A stretch of 64,000 bases of DNA, taken from NCBI GenBank assembly GCA_012064415.1, contig SSNU01000163.1, forward strand, positions 620,001-684,000. Direction: 5' to 3'. A program made the position numbers and the translations under genes. This DNA comes from Gyrodactylus bullatarudis (Eukaryota > Platyhelminthes > Monogenea > Gyrodactylidea > Gyrodactylidae). Under the pieces are notes generated by a model. That model had not been told where the DNA came from. It made no database searches and was given only the letters and a program-made list of their open reading frames with translations. Below are positions 35,701 through 46,868 of the stretch, one piece after another (position 1 is the stretch's first letter; every line of letters begins with the position of its first letter).

Positions 35701-38700
35701 TAAAAAAGGGTAAATGAATTAGATTACATTTTGTAGTAACATTTAATTACAGTTTGATTAGGTTAAGTTGGGAACATGTATTAACATCCCATTAACAAGA
35801 ATTAGCAAGGAGAGTTTCTTTCCCAGCATATTTCCTCTTCCTCTTGTGGGCAATGTGAGAAAATAAACTTGATTATTTTTTTTTGAAAACACACACCTCA
35901 ATCAAATTGATAGTAGCATGCCTGAGAGAATTCATTCAAAATGATGAATGAATTCAGAAGGGAGTCAATTGATAGTAATTGATTCTCGTGGTTATAAATC
36001 TTGAAAATAAATAAATAAATGGCCAATTATGTAATTGACAAAAGTTGCCTTTCTCTCCCTTTTCGCCTTTGGCCATGTCATTCTTGCATAAATTAATGGA
36101 CTGATTAGGAAAAGAAAATTTTATTCCTCAAGATTAATTTGGCAATAAAATCGTGTATGTGTGTGTGTACTTTGTCTCTTTATTTCCTTGCCTCCAGAGT
36201 CCCCAGGTTAAACATGATTTACCAAGTTTATTTTCAAGAATGAAAAAATTTACATCAACAAAAAAGAAATTATGATACATCCAGCTGTATCCTGCCATCA
36301 TTACATCTTTTATTACCATTTTTTTGGGTTAATTTGGCCTCTTTTCTATTTTCTACTTTGTGGAGAAATCATTTCCCCTCTCCCTACTTTCATCCTGTTA
36401 TTCTATGCTTGTTCTTCATTTAATGAATTCATGATTGATTTGAATATTTTGAATTTCTGCCTTACTCTATCTTGTAATCAAATGACATTTTGTTTCCTAT
36501 AGAAAACCTATCACGGCACTAGACAGGCGAACATGACTCAGGTGCCCGAGTATATGCTGGCACTGAGTGACCTCATTGTAATGCTCTATCCAGTTGCTCC
36601 CCTCATCTCAGCCCAGTTATGGAAGAACTTTTTGGCCATTTTATCTCACGAGGAGCCTCGTAAATTTGTTGGCCAATTCCACAACCTAGTAAGTCGTATA
36701 AATGTTCTATAGAAGCGTCTAGAAGTATTGGAGAGTTTTGATGTTTTTTTAGCTCACATTTTATTCTGTATCTTAATCTTTTACTATTTCTTTGAGAATT
36801 TGTAAATCATTCTATTCATTGACTTTTTAAAATTCTATCATTTTTAAAGTGACACTACTGATGATCCTTTGAGAAATGTACATTTAGTGATTTAATATAT
36901 TCTCTTCCAACTTTTGAATTTTGAATTATGAACTTAAGAGGATTCTCGAAAATTTATGAAAATTTGCGTTAATATTTAACTTGTAATGGTCTAGAAGTAG
37001 TTACAACATACCTAATAGCATAGTCTGATCATAAGTTATTACTAGAGCCTGAAAAAATTGTAGGATTCACGAAAGAAATCTTCAATAAATAGACAAATTA
37101 GATTAAAATTGAGTTTTTCTCAATATTATCAACAGCTTTTTGAGCTTAGGAAATTGAAAATGATTCCTCTGCCTGAAAAATAATACATTCTAATACCTAA
37201 AATTACAGCAAATTCTGATGCCAAAAAAGTTGAAGCTATATATCGTCGGAATGACCGGTTAAAATAAGGAATTAGATTTTCTTTTAGGCTCTAGTCATGA
37301 GCTATGACAACAATGTGTACCAGTAAGATGGAAAGTAGTTTTAAAAATGAATCAAACCTCTTCCAGACGATTTAATTATTGAGATACCTTGGACTATATC
37401 CATATTAGGATCAAATTGTTCTCCTCAAATACAAATAAAAACCTTACCTTTTCTGTAGCAACATTCTTTATAGCAAGATTTATTTATAAACTGAATATAC
37501 AGAATGTATTTTTCAAACTACGCGTCTTTGGCATTCATGTGGTGCCAGCCTCTGGAACATCTCACCATACAAATCCATCAATCATCTACATTTCCATTCT
37601 CCTCTAGAATTCTGGCATAGTTTAAATTTATTTTTGTTATTTTAGGAAATAAAATTTGTAGTTTCCTTATTTTCCCCCATTACAACTAGAAAACTGAAAT
37701 ATCTACGAATATCTTTTTCTTGTCTTATTTTTTTGTGAAAACATTTTTCCCATACATTTGTACTTTAAGGGTTAGATATAAACAGAGAAGAAGGGTTGTT
37801 GGTGTGTCTCTTGATAGTAAAATGATTACGGTTCTTCCTTCCTCTTATCCACAACCTACAATTACAAAACTAGATACATTAACAAGGGAAACGGAAGAAA
37901 GCTTGTTGGGAATCTTGTCAAAGTCTAGGATAAATGTGTCCTTTCTATCTCTCTAATCAACCTGTTGTCTCATGTTCATTAATTTACTTCTTCCCACTTG
38001 GCAAATCCTACGATCATGCATAGAGAGTACTTTTCGATTGTCTCACCTCTTTTAGTCTTTAGAAAGTGAAATTCAAAAGAATGATCAAAGATATGTCGCT
38101 ACTCGTTGCTCACATTCTGATAATTACCGCAAATATTAGGTTATGCGAAAAGTAATGAGACTGAATACAAACTCGAGAAATATGAAATCAGTGAAAATAA
38201 CTTCCCGGTAATTTAAGAAATTTCTCCTAGAGAATAAGGAAAAGGTTCTAGTGTTTTGAAATGCAGATTATCAGACGTTACACGATGAGGACTATTAGGG
38301 AGACGTCATAAAACATTGAATTTCTCCTGAAAAATATTCTAATCTCTTCTCCAAGGTGTGATCTTGCGTTTTCCTGTAATCGCGAATGTTTTTATCCAAG
38401 GCTGAATGCCACCTTAATACTCTATAACGCTTAATTAAATCTTCAAAATATGATTTAAGAATTCTGATCCCCCAGTTTCTAGGTAAAACACATATAGATG
38501 GCAATCTTTCTAATCAAAATACTCAGATTTTATATCTAATGAGTTCAAACAGAAAAACGATTAATTCTCTTTCTAATGCTACCAAATAAAATCTGGTGAA
38601 ATAGAAGCTTTATCTCAAATTATTTGTCTTGTCTTCAAATTTTTCCGAAGAAGCTGGGCCATCTTTACTTCAACAAGATAAAATCTTTGTTTAAGTTGGA

Positions 38701-41700
38701 CTCCCATTACTTCTCGTACAACCATATATCCTCTTTTAGTTTATGTAAGCAAACTTGGATCATATAATACTTTTGTAATTTTTGAAATCTTTCCTTTTCT
38801 CACTACAAATAGTAGTTCTCTCTTTATGCATTTCTTGGGTAAGACATCAAGATGTCCAAGAAATAAGTGATCCCCTAGTATATAACCATATTTCACAAGC
38901 TACAATTTCTCCCCAACACCAATATGCATTGCACACATCTATCGCCTGAGTAGATTAATAAAAGAACTAGTCGACTGAGGTCATCATTTCTTTTTTCATG
39001 TTTTTCTGTGTCAGTTTAATCGAAAATTATGAAATAAAAACCCTCCTTTTATATACAGAAGAAGAATTGTGTAATGACACACACACATGGAAAAAGTAAG
39101 AGTTTCCATCTATAGGGTGTAATTATTCAGAAAATTCTTGTAAAATGAACCAGAAAGAGAAAGAAATCGTAAAGTTTTTTTCATGTGTAATAATAATAAT
39201 GAACAGCGTTTTCTTTTTGCAAGAGACAATAGACCCTCCCGAACCTATTCCTCCACCACTTACTATCTCCACCATGTATTATAATACTAATAATATTGTA
39301 TAAAATACTATGGAATGAATTGGTAGAGGATCTGTATTTTATACGGGTAATAAAATCACTCCTTTGGTGTCACACTTTTTTTCCTTCCCTATATAGTCCT
39401 CTCTTTCTTTGTGTAATTCATTCCAGATACAGATGGAAATGTGAAACGGGCAGGTTTTTTTATTGAACTAAAAAGTGAAAAAATACATATCATCTCATAA
39501 AAAAAACCTTGAAAAATTTTATTCTTTGAATGTTTTTTAAAGAACTTTACTTCTAAGAGAAATACATATTTCACCAGGTCCCAATCAATCTCTAATCCTG
39601 GTCTGATTTTGATATTGCAAATGTCAATGAATCTGTAAGGTTGCAGAGAAAAACTTCCAATTGATGAAAAACCAAAAAAACTCTCCATGCTTATTTCAAG
39701 TATAGAAAAGAAAAAGTCATGTACAGCTCGATGAAGTTAGGAAGTCATGATTAACATTGAATACAATTGTAAGGAAATGAATTTGATGCTCTCTGACCTC
39801 TGAGTAGTCTACTATGTTGAGTACACGAAAAAATAGGGAAATGTAATCGGTTTCCACATTACTTTTTGTACTCAGATAGACTTGATGGCGAAATGCGAGT
39901 TTTTAACAAAAGATTATCTATTCTAAGCCCTACAGACATTCTTAATGTGATGAAAAGCATATTTTATGACTGATGAGACAAGGTTGAATCATAAAAACCT
40001 TCGAGAAATTCTTTCGTTTCAATGCAATGTATTTTGTATTTCAGAAGAGAAAAAATTACTGTTAACAATAGAGAAATATAAAAAATTTCGGGAAACAAAT
40101 ATTCCCACTTTCTCTCTCTCTCTCTTCTAAATGTACATGCATCTTTTTCTGTGTAAACACATTTGCATCAAAATTCTCGAAAAGAATAGTAGGAGAAGGA
40201 AAAATCACAAACTAAATATGCAATTGGTAACCCTGATTCAACACAGAGGAAATAAATAAAGCTTACGCTGATATTATATTTTGATCCGACTCTTTGTCTG
40301 GTAGAAATAATCTTACAACAATACGAAATACATTGTAAAAAATATCTCTTATTTATCCTGGTTTGTTTATTATTACAACTCTTTCCACTAGGAAATACTG
40401 GTTGTATTGTTAAAGGGTTCTCTTTTACGGACCCAAAATAGTCTCTGATTCTCTTACTCTATAGCAGGGGTAGATTTTAAACTTAGGCCAGATTCAAAAT
40501 CCAAAACTTTAACGTTCTTCGCTTGCTACCTGACTATGTTGTCTTCTGGCTTGTATTGGTCTATCTGTAGAAAAAGAAAGAGGAGAGAAGGCGGTAGTAT
40601 TTCTTAAAAAATAAGGATTATAAAAGTTAGAGTAATTGTTATGATAATCAGAATTGTATTAGAGTAAAAACTCTGATAATATAATTCATCACTTGAAGGA
40701 AAATTAAAACCAAGATTAGAATAAAAATCATTTAGATTACCCTGATGAAAATAGTTTGGACTCACACAATATTTCGAATACATGTCGTATTCTTCTTCTG
40801 TCATGAGATTTTTCAAAAAACTTAAGATGCTTAAAACCTTGTGTGTCCAATCAAAACATTAAAACAATCAGATTTCTTCTCAATCAATCAATTCTAACCA
40901 AGGATTTCCAATATTAGTTACTACATTAAAAAACTGGGATTTAAATCCCCAGGTTCTCTTGCATTGTAGTCCAATATGAATACTTCGATTATTTCTAAAT
41001 GCTTTGTGAGTTTCTTTCGTACCAGTCTCGGTGGGATCCATTAGTAAGCTGTAACATTTAGCGACTTTGGCTTATCCATTACCAAATAAGATGTTCCCGT
41101 GGGATATATTAACTAAGCACCTGAAACGAAATATTTCGAGTCAACCTTTGTTAGTATAGGTGCTGCACTATTCACTATTATTATTATTTCTCAATGGTCG
41201 ATTTTAGAATTTGAAAATTTTTTAATACTTTTTATCAAAGTCTGGATCATTTTAAAGAGTTGCCTCATGTCGATATCAAGGTTGTTGTAGATAACTCTTT
41301 ACACCACTTTACAACTTCAAGAGTTTTTTTCCCAATTGGAGACAGTCATCATTGGAGAGAAAACCCATGCAGTTGAATGTGTTCTCCAATCCATTCTCCA
41401 CTCACCAATTCATTTATTAATAAGGTTTATACGCACAAGTCTGTCTGTGAGGGGAAGCTATTCAAGAGTATTTATTCGGAATTATAAATTTAATACACTA
41501 TAGTTCTTGTATAATTACAATTATTATTCGTTTATTCTCATCCCCTTGTTCCTTGTCATTATTTTTTTCTGGTAATGTAAACGCAGTTGTAGGAGAATTT
41601 TCTTTGGGGCAATACTCATCACATTAATTATTTAAATTTAATTTTGCGCATATCTTTCTTTTATTATCTATAAAAATATTTTACCAAAGTTCAGGCTCGT

Positions 41701-41772
41701 ATAATCGTATTTATTTTCTAGGAAAAGGAAATCTGGGATCAAAGGATGACAGCGGAATCCAGACAACTTTGA
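23771..41772 (+). CDS. LARS2: mitochondrial leucyl-tRNA synthetase, 835 aa, 12 exons
   Basis: Charges mitochondrial tRNA-Leu with leucine in the matrix. Exons: 23771-23824, 23849-24144, 24182-24479, 24510-25097, 25160-25213, 25249-25645, 25682-25861, 25923-26099, 26306-26454, 32332-32409, 36503-36688, 41722-41772, together 836 codons in frame. The first exon gives a basic, hydroxylated targeting sequence with arginines and no acids. Class I signatures are HMGH at about residue 63-66 and KMSKS at about 637-641. Also present are [30 protein letters not shown], the Cys pairs in CDNCG and CPKCQ, and [11 protein letters not shown]. The editing-domain threonine-rich loop is not recognisable. The protein ends soon after the anticodon-binding domain, about 70 residues short of human LARS2, so the C-terminal domain is missing. 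The first five exons are packed within 1.5 kb, while the last three introns are 4-6 kb. An AATAAA lies at 41839. Confidence 0.92.
23825..23848 (+). other. 24-nt intron of LARS2, first intron
   Basis: Starts GTAATT and ends AAACTTAG. It joins the targeting-peptide exon RRYFN to [12 protein letters not shown] in phase 0. Without it the ATG frame stops at the TAG of the acceptor, and no other ATG precedes the conserved FPYPSG block in the main frame. This is the shortest intron in the window; the alternative is an unidentified distant first exon. Confidence 0.65.
24145..24181 (+). other. 37-nt intron of LARS2
   Basis: Starts GTAATC and ends AAATTAAG. It joins NPKEWTV to [10 protein letters not shown] in phase 2, as required by the LeuRS family. 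Confidence 0.85.
24480..24509 (+). other. 30-nt intron of LARS2
   Basis: Starts GTACCTTG and ends TTTTTTCAG. Its removal joins [11 protein letters not shown] to SLLEGLEEI in line with human QWFIKTTAYAKAMQDAL. Unspliced reading meets a TGA within it. Confidence 0.85.
25214..25248 (+). other. 35-nt intron of LARS2
   Basis: Starts GTAAAC and ends GAAAATAG. It joins ACEYFK to [21 protein letters not shown], in phase 0. Confidence 0.8.
25646..25681 (+). other. 36-nt intron of LARS2
   Basis: Starts GTATGT and ends TTTTTAAG. It joins YIGGLEH to [10 protein letters not shown] across the most conserved LeuRS block, so the splice is certain at the codon level. Confidence 0.9.
26677..27643. mobile_element. 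TTAA-flanked MITE (piggyBac-like) containing the GGCGCC foldback
   Basis: The left end is TTAACCCTTCGTGTCC; the right end is GGACATGAAGGGTT followed by TTAA, with two extra T's. Inside, arms at about 26930-27030 and 27185-27290 form the GGCGCC inverted repeat also seen at 709-1275. The whole could be a single family whose left copy (709-1275) has lost its ends, or a foldback inserted in a TTAA element. There is no coding frame, so it is non-autonomous. Confidence 0.7.
31627..31641. repeat. (CA)n microsatellite
   Basis: Seven CA units. Other simple repeats in the window are (TG)n at about 36153-36169, (TC)n at about 40109-40126, an 11-C run at 44833-44843, and (GTG)n at about 59636-59655. Confidence 0.8.
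32881..34068. repeat. outer inverted repeat enclosing the mariner-like MITE
   Basis: The stretch at about 32881-32925 (including TCATCTTGAGT and CATCAGTACATCGAGAG) is repeated in reverse complement at about 34015-34068 (CTCTCGATGTACTGATCATG and GACTCAAGATGGTC). Within it, a short direct repeat (GAATTAGAAGAG plus context) occurs at about 32850 and 33210. This is a degraded foldback with a second element inside. Confidence 0.55.
33244..33953. mobile_element. TA-flanked MITE (Tc1/mariner-like) copy 1
   Basis: The left end TAGGCTAGGGTGAAA (33246-33260) and the right end TTTCACCCTAGCCTA (33937-33951) are exact reverse complements. The outermost TA on each side fits a TA target site. The 700-bp interior contains blocks (AATCGCCGCT, CACTAAAATC, ATCATGTCCG, AAAACATGATCTGAGTACT) shared with the copy at 42666. 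There is no open frame of a transposase, so it is non-autonomous. Confidence 0.7.
36729..36975. repeat. dispersed repeat, copy 1 (partner at 48748-49000)
   Basis: The stretch from GAGAGTTTTGATG through AGCTCACATTTTATTCT, GTGACACTACTGATGA and GAAATGTACATTT is found again, diverged, at about 48748-49000 in the same orientation. Class unknown. Confidence 0.65.
40508..40770. repeat. dispersed repeat, copy B (shared with 1750-2000)
   Basis: Shares AACGTT-TTCGCTTGCTACC, TGACTATGTTGTCTTCTGGC, GGTCTATCTGTA and GATTACCCTGATGAAAATAG with the copy near 1800-2000. It contains a 70-codon minus-strand frame (40604-40816) ending in a hydrophobic stretch. The other copy is not open over the same span, so I treat the frame as incidental. 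Confidence 0.65.
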
Positions 41773-42237
41773 TATACTCAATTATAACGATAACGTAATT
41801 GTACTTCTCTTTAATTAGAAAAAACAAAAACATTGCTTAATAAAATATTTTTCCTATCAAAAAATGTTACATTTTCCCTTGACAAACACTCTTTCCAGGC
41901 TTCTTGTCCATCATAAACATTCCTAGAAGAGGATGACATGAAAAATTTCACATTTATTTATGACAAGCATATCATGCCTACTGCAATAGTTTTCCTGGGA
42001 TTCGTACAAGCTGTCAGTCAAAAGAGTCTCTAATCTCATTGGCCCAGAGTCAATGACCAATCAGAGGAGGGAAACACAATTTAAAGACAATTTCACATCC
42101 CTCTCTCTAAATACAAGGATATATAGCTTGAATAATGTGAACGATTCCAATTCTTTATTCATTCCCAAACTTTTCTCCTCGTTATCTGATCAATTTGATG
42201 ATAATTAAATAATTCAGTCATTCAGTTTGTTGAGAAT
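41773..42237. other. LARS2 / GPCR intergenic interval
   Basis: 465 bp between the LARS2 stop and the receptor start. It holds the LARS2 poly(A) signal AATAAA at 41839-41844 and a possible TATA element (GGATATATAG) near 42117-42126, about 110 bp upstream of the receptor ATG. Nothing else is seen. Confidence 0.45.
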
Positions 42238-45200
42238 ATGTCGGCAGATAATAATGCTAGCACCAGTTTTGTACCGGATGACACGGCAAACTCTGCAAGT
42301 ATCTTTGGCTTCTTGACGAAACATGAAATCATCTTTCTGATAACATTCATAGTCATCTTACTCAGTTGGCTATTCAATTGTATAATCATCGGTGGAATAT
42401 TTCAGGTTATCCACAAATCAAAGTCTATCCCCGGAATTTACCTCTTTGTAGCCTCTCAATCGGTCGCTGCCCTCTTAAATACCACACTCAACCTTCCCGC
42501 TGGAATAATTTCCACTATTATAGGTATGTTTTATTTTGAATGAATCGACTATAGAAATGAGATATTGAAAAGCAAAACTAAAATTATGGGGTTTTCAGCA
42601 TCCTTTGATTTTATACTTTTACTACGGTCTCGGTGAAGAATAGTTAGAATGACCAAGATACTCACTAGGCTAGGGTGAAATTTTTAACCTCATATTAGTA
42701 CCAATTATCAATTCTAAGCATTATTTTTTATTGAAGCATGTATTGAAAATGCTTCACCATTATATCATTCGGTTTTAAAAATCGAGGATTTTTCAAATCG
42801 CCGCTCGAATTTTACAACGCAATCACTAAAATCTGGTTTATCTTGGCCATTTAATGAATTCCATCTTCAAAAATAGTTATGTCATCATTAAAAGAACCTT
42901 CGTGATAAATTTCGTTTTTATCATGTCCGTGGGATATTGTGGGAATAATTGGCGATGCCATAACTTTCATGCTTTAAAAATATTCAAAACATGATCTGAG
43001 TACTGAATTCTATCAGAAAAGTACGCTCTTGAGTTGTTCGGAGAGTTGTATTCAGAATTCAATGCTTCAATATACATAAAGCTCTATCGGAAAAGTCGGT
43101 CATGTGAAAGCCAAATAAACTTGTGTCATCATCATCGACTCAAAGTAGGCCAATGTGATGTATAATTTCCAAGGTAATGTGTGGAATAAAAATCTTTATA
43201 TTTCTATAGGAAAGAACCTTATTTGTACTAGCAAAGTGACAGAAGTATCTTTTCTAGATAAACTGTCAGGTAAATCGTCTCAACTGACTGAAAGTTTTAA
43301 GCATCTGACATAGCCCTGAATGGTCAATTTATTTTCTGACATGGACATTTGATCGGACTAATTTTTCCCATATTAGCCATAGTATTCATTCATGCTAAAG
43401 ATAAATCCAAAATGGGATCGAAAAACTTTATGATTTATCTAGTCAACATTTGGTTTCATGATGAATGTTTGTGAATTTTCTCTGTATTTTTCCAAAGAGT
43501 TTGTTCAGCACTATTGCTTTGCATCAAACACCTGATCTTGGAAAAATATATTGTCATGTAGAAAAACTGTAGAGAGGGCAAAACACTTTTCTTTTGTCTG
43601 AAGTTAATGAATTCTTCCAAGGGGAATTCAAAGAGGAATTGAAGAATCATAAAAGTGTAATAATATCATACCCGTTTGTCTTGAATAAACAGTATTCTCT
43701 CTGGATATATATCACCCAACTCTGTCTGAATGCATTATTATTCAAAATAAATATTAAAAGAAGAAACAATGTTATCACTTCACTCTTTTCCATTTCACAG
43801 AAAAGAGATGTTTAGTATTTCAAAACTCGAAATGAAGGCAGTACATATCCTTCTTTTGTATCTATAGTTTTTAGAGCAAACAAAATAGACCATTTTGTTA
43901 TTCTTTCTCCTATAGTTAAAAGTGTATTTATTTTACCTTTACGCACATTTTCAGTATAGTAAGCACATTAAAAGATGTCTATGTTACTCTTGATATACCG
44001 AGTAAGCAGCTTAACAAACCATTTCGTTAGCCTTGGATTATCAAGAATGAAGTTATTTTCTTGATGTGGTGTTTGTAAAATACCATGAAGGTATTTATTG
44101 CGCATTAGGACTTACTCACTTTAAATTACACCAGACTAGGATTGTCAAGCACAATCTTTATAGAAGGTGAGATGCTGCAAAGAATTACTGTCTTTCTCTA
44201 TCTGTATCTAGATCTAAATAGATATGATAGAATCCTTTAGAATGAGAATTAATCTATTGTAATAGTTTGTTATCTACAAATTTTTATAAAAAAGAATTAA
44301 GAGCGCATGATTCAAAGAACCATTCTAAAAATGAGAATTTTACTGAATCCTATGGGGTAAAAAAATACAAATTTTCAAACTTTGATTTGGCGCCAAAATC
44401 CCATTTTCCGAACTTTGAGCTGAACATTTGATAAAGCCAGAGCCACCATTTTGGAGTAGTTTCGATAATTCCATTGATTTCTACTCTCTTCAAATATTAG
44501 GAAACACGATTTGGATTCCTAAACAACTTTATCATAGATTCCCACTTGAATTAACTTCATTTCAAAACTAATGATAAAACATTCAAGATTTAATAGAAGC
44601 CGTACTCTCTTTTAGATACCCACCTTACGCCCCTTTAAAAATACAATAGAGAAGCCAATCTTTTGTATTTATCTTCCGTGGCTGGGAACCTCTGATTCTC
44701 CTTTCTCAGTTGGATTAAACTCTAAATTCAGAAAGTAAACAGAGGACACGAAACGAAAGAGATAAAAGGCTTTTCATGCAAAAGTGCACCACAGAAATGA
44801 AAATGTACACATTATTATTAATTACAATCTAGCCCCCCCCCCCACTTCTTGCTTGCTTCCTTCCTTGTGGTTTCTAATCCATCTCTCTCGTTGCATTCTT
44901 CAACTGACTTGAATAAATATTTTTGCTTTTTCATTTTTGGGTATCAGTCAGATACAATACAATAATAATCTTTTTTATGCCGATGATAACCCCTAAAAAC
45001 GCTAGAGGAGGTTGCCTTCCAAGAACTAAGCCAAAAAAAACAGTACAGCAGAATAATTTTGATTTATTCCGAAATATGATAATTAAAAAACATTACCAAG
45101 AGCCATCTTGGGAAGGTAGTTTTATCGATGATTAAATTTTTTTCTCTCTTATAAACTATGAACTACTCATGATCAGGCACGTTTTCCTCAGCCATAAAAA

Positions 45201-46868
45201 ATTGACCCTTGTCTTTACTGGTTCGAAAATTGAACATAAAGTTTAGTTTACATCTGATAAAACTAAAATCCCTGCCCAAAAAGCAAGCGAACATGAAGGC
45301 CTCTGTTGTTTTTTTCAAGTTTAAATATTTATTAAGTTAATTAAGAAACTGTATATTGTAGTATTATTTAATTCACATGAAAATGGTTCAACGAGTTTAA
45401 TGACACAAAATTCGATTTTTCGCCTTGTTCGGTTATTAATTTGTTTTAAAATTCTGTTTTTACATACATAATCATGCCTTAATTATAATTAAGGCTTTTT
45501 TATCAAAAAATAGCTCTATCAAAATCAGACTGGAAAATTGCATTAGGATTTGAATTTACTCGAGTCAAAATCCTGATTTGATTAAATACATTTTTATCTA
45601 TTTCAGGGACCAATTTGATCAATTCGTATACCAAAATATTCTGCATCTTCTCTGTGTACCTCGAGACTTTCTTTTGCAATTTATCCCTCCTACATGCATT
45701 CTGCGCTGGCCTGGACTCATACATTAGACTCAGACGACCCAAGTCTTACACTCAATCATCCCTAAGGCAATCTTCTGTCTGGCTAAAGATTACCTCCCCG
45801 TGGATAATCTCAAGTGTCCAGAGTATCTTCCAGCTCATCATTAGCAATAAGGAAACAGTTATGTTAAACTTTTCTCCAGATCCCAGAAATTCCAGTCGAT
45901 TTTTCCACGTTTGTATTATACCAGAATCAAATTTTATTATCATTCGAACATCTGTTGCTTACATATTTCCCCTGATTGCTTGCCTCATAATAACCGGATT
46001 ACAATTGTACGCTTTAAAGAGAATACCCCATCTAGATGAAGATAACATTGTCAGCCTTATCAAGATCAAATGTCAGACACCAAAGATTGAAGGGATGGGA
46101 GAGATACTACCCGCCAAAGGTCCCATCTACAAATGTACCAGACCCTATCTAACAAATACCACATTTCGAGAGTACAAACACGACCGTATGCACAGTAGCA
46201 GACTTCCCCAGTCTCGGAGTGCATTCAATTTCAGTCGAGAAGCAGAACGAAACATGGTTGAAGTGAAATCCCAACATCTCCTCACCACCTCGAATACGAG
46301 GAGCAACTTGAAGACAATTTCTGAAATGCCGCCTAAAGTACGACCAATATGGCTGCAAGCTTACAAACTGGAACAAGTAACAGTTGGCATTAACATGATG
46401 ACGTGTATAATATCGATAATCTCTTGGTCACCATTGATTTTATCCATTCTATCCCTAATACTCTGTGGGAGTCTGTCCATTAACGAAAGAAAGGATAGAA
46501 AGAATAAAAATAACTGTTTAATACAGAGTTCATCACAGATTGTTGGCAACTTACGCTGGTGGAATTATATAACCGCTGGACTTTTATTGCCAATCATTTT
46601 ACTAATTCTCGATCGAGACTTGAGAAGATCATGCTTCAAAGCACTCGTATGTTGGGAAGGTAAGAAGAAGCCAAGTAATGGCCAGAATCAAAGAACAGCT
46701 GAAGCCTATATAATGAGTCGAGAGGGTGTTGTACGCTCAAAGACCCCTCCAACTCTAGTTAAGAATATTTCTAGTATACGTCCATCTAAAACGCTTCCAG
46801 AAATTTCCCGAGAACTCACCGGGGATTCAAAGCATCACACTGATATTGTTTGGTTATCTAAATCTTGA
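42238..46868 (+). CDS. orphan class A-like G-protein coupled receptor, 515 aa, 2 exons
   Basis: A plasma-membrane receptor of unknown ligand. Exons 42238-42523 and 45607-46868 join in phase 1 to 516 codons. Approximate helices: TM1 31-56, TM2 65-90, TM3 103-130, TM4 155-175, TM5 204-231, then a third cytoplasmic loop of about 120 residues, then TM6 and TM7. The N-terminus is short with an NAS glycosylation site. A Cys at the start of TM3 and one in the second extracellular loop (RFFHVCIIP) can form the usual disulfide. Key switches are altered: DSY replaces DRY after TM3, SWSP replaces CWxP in TM6, and LPIILLILD replaces NPxxY in TM7. A C-terminal Cys cluster (CFKALVC) may be palmitoylated. 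AATAAA lies at 46886. The 3.1-kb intron holds repeats. I do not recognise a named subfamily. Confidence 0.8.
42524..45606 (+). other. GPCR intron 1 (3.1 kb)
   Basis: No gene seen. It holds the partial mariner-like MITE copy at 42666-43045, a partial GGCGCC repeat near 44385-44580 and an 11-C homopolymer at 44833-44843. A 70-codon frame at 44923-45135 lacks any recognisable feature. Confidence 0.55.
42666..43045. mobile_element. TA-flanked MITE, partial copy 2
   Basis: Begins TAGGCTAGGGTGAAA like the element at 33246 and follows its interior (ATCGCCGCTC, CACTAAAATCTGG, ATCATGTCCGTGGG, AACATGATCTGAGTACT) with internal deletions. It stops near the shared CAGAAAAGTACG-type block, without the right terminal repeat, so it is truncated. 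Confidence 0.7.

Larger units (their letters stand above)
32410..36502 (+). other. LARS2 intron 10 (4.1 kb), repeat-filled
   Basis: Contains a nested set of inverted repeats between about 32880 and 34070. Open frames on the minus strand at 34460-35259 (98-141 codons, overlapping one another) show no conserved motif and lie in low-complexity DNA, so I do not call a gene. Confidence 0.55.
36689..41721 (+). other. LARS2 intron 11 (5.0 kb)
   Basis: No gene seen. It holds a dispersed repeat at about 36729-36975 and the dispersed repeat copy at 40508-40770. Open frames up to about 100 codons are uninformative. Confidence 0.55.

Noticed and set aside
40604..40816. 70-codon minus-strand membrane protein frame
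   Set aside because: It lies in a dispersed repeat, and the sister copy near 1.9 kb does not keep the frame open.
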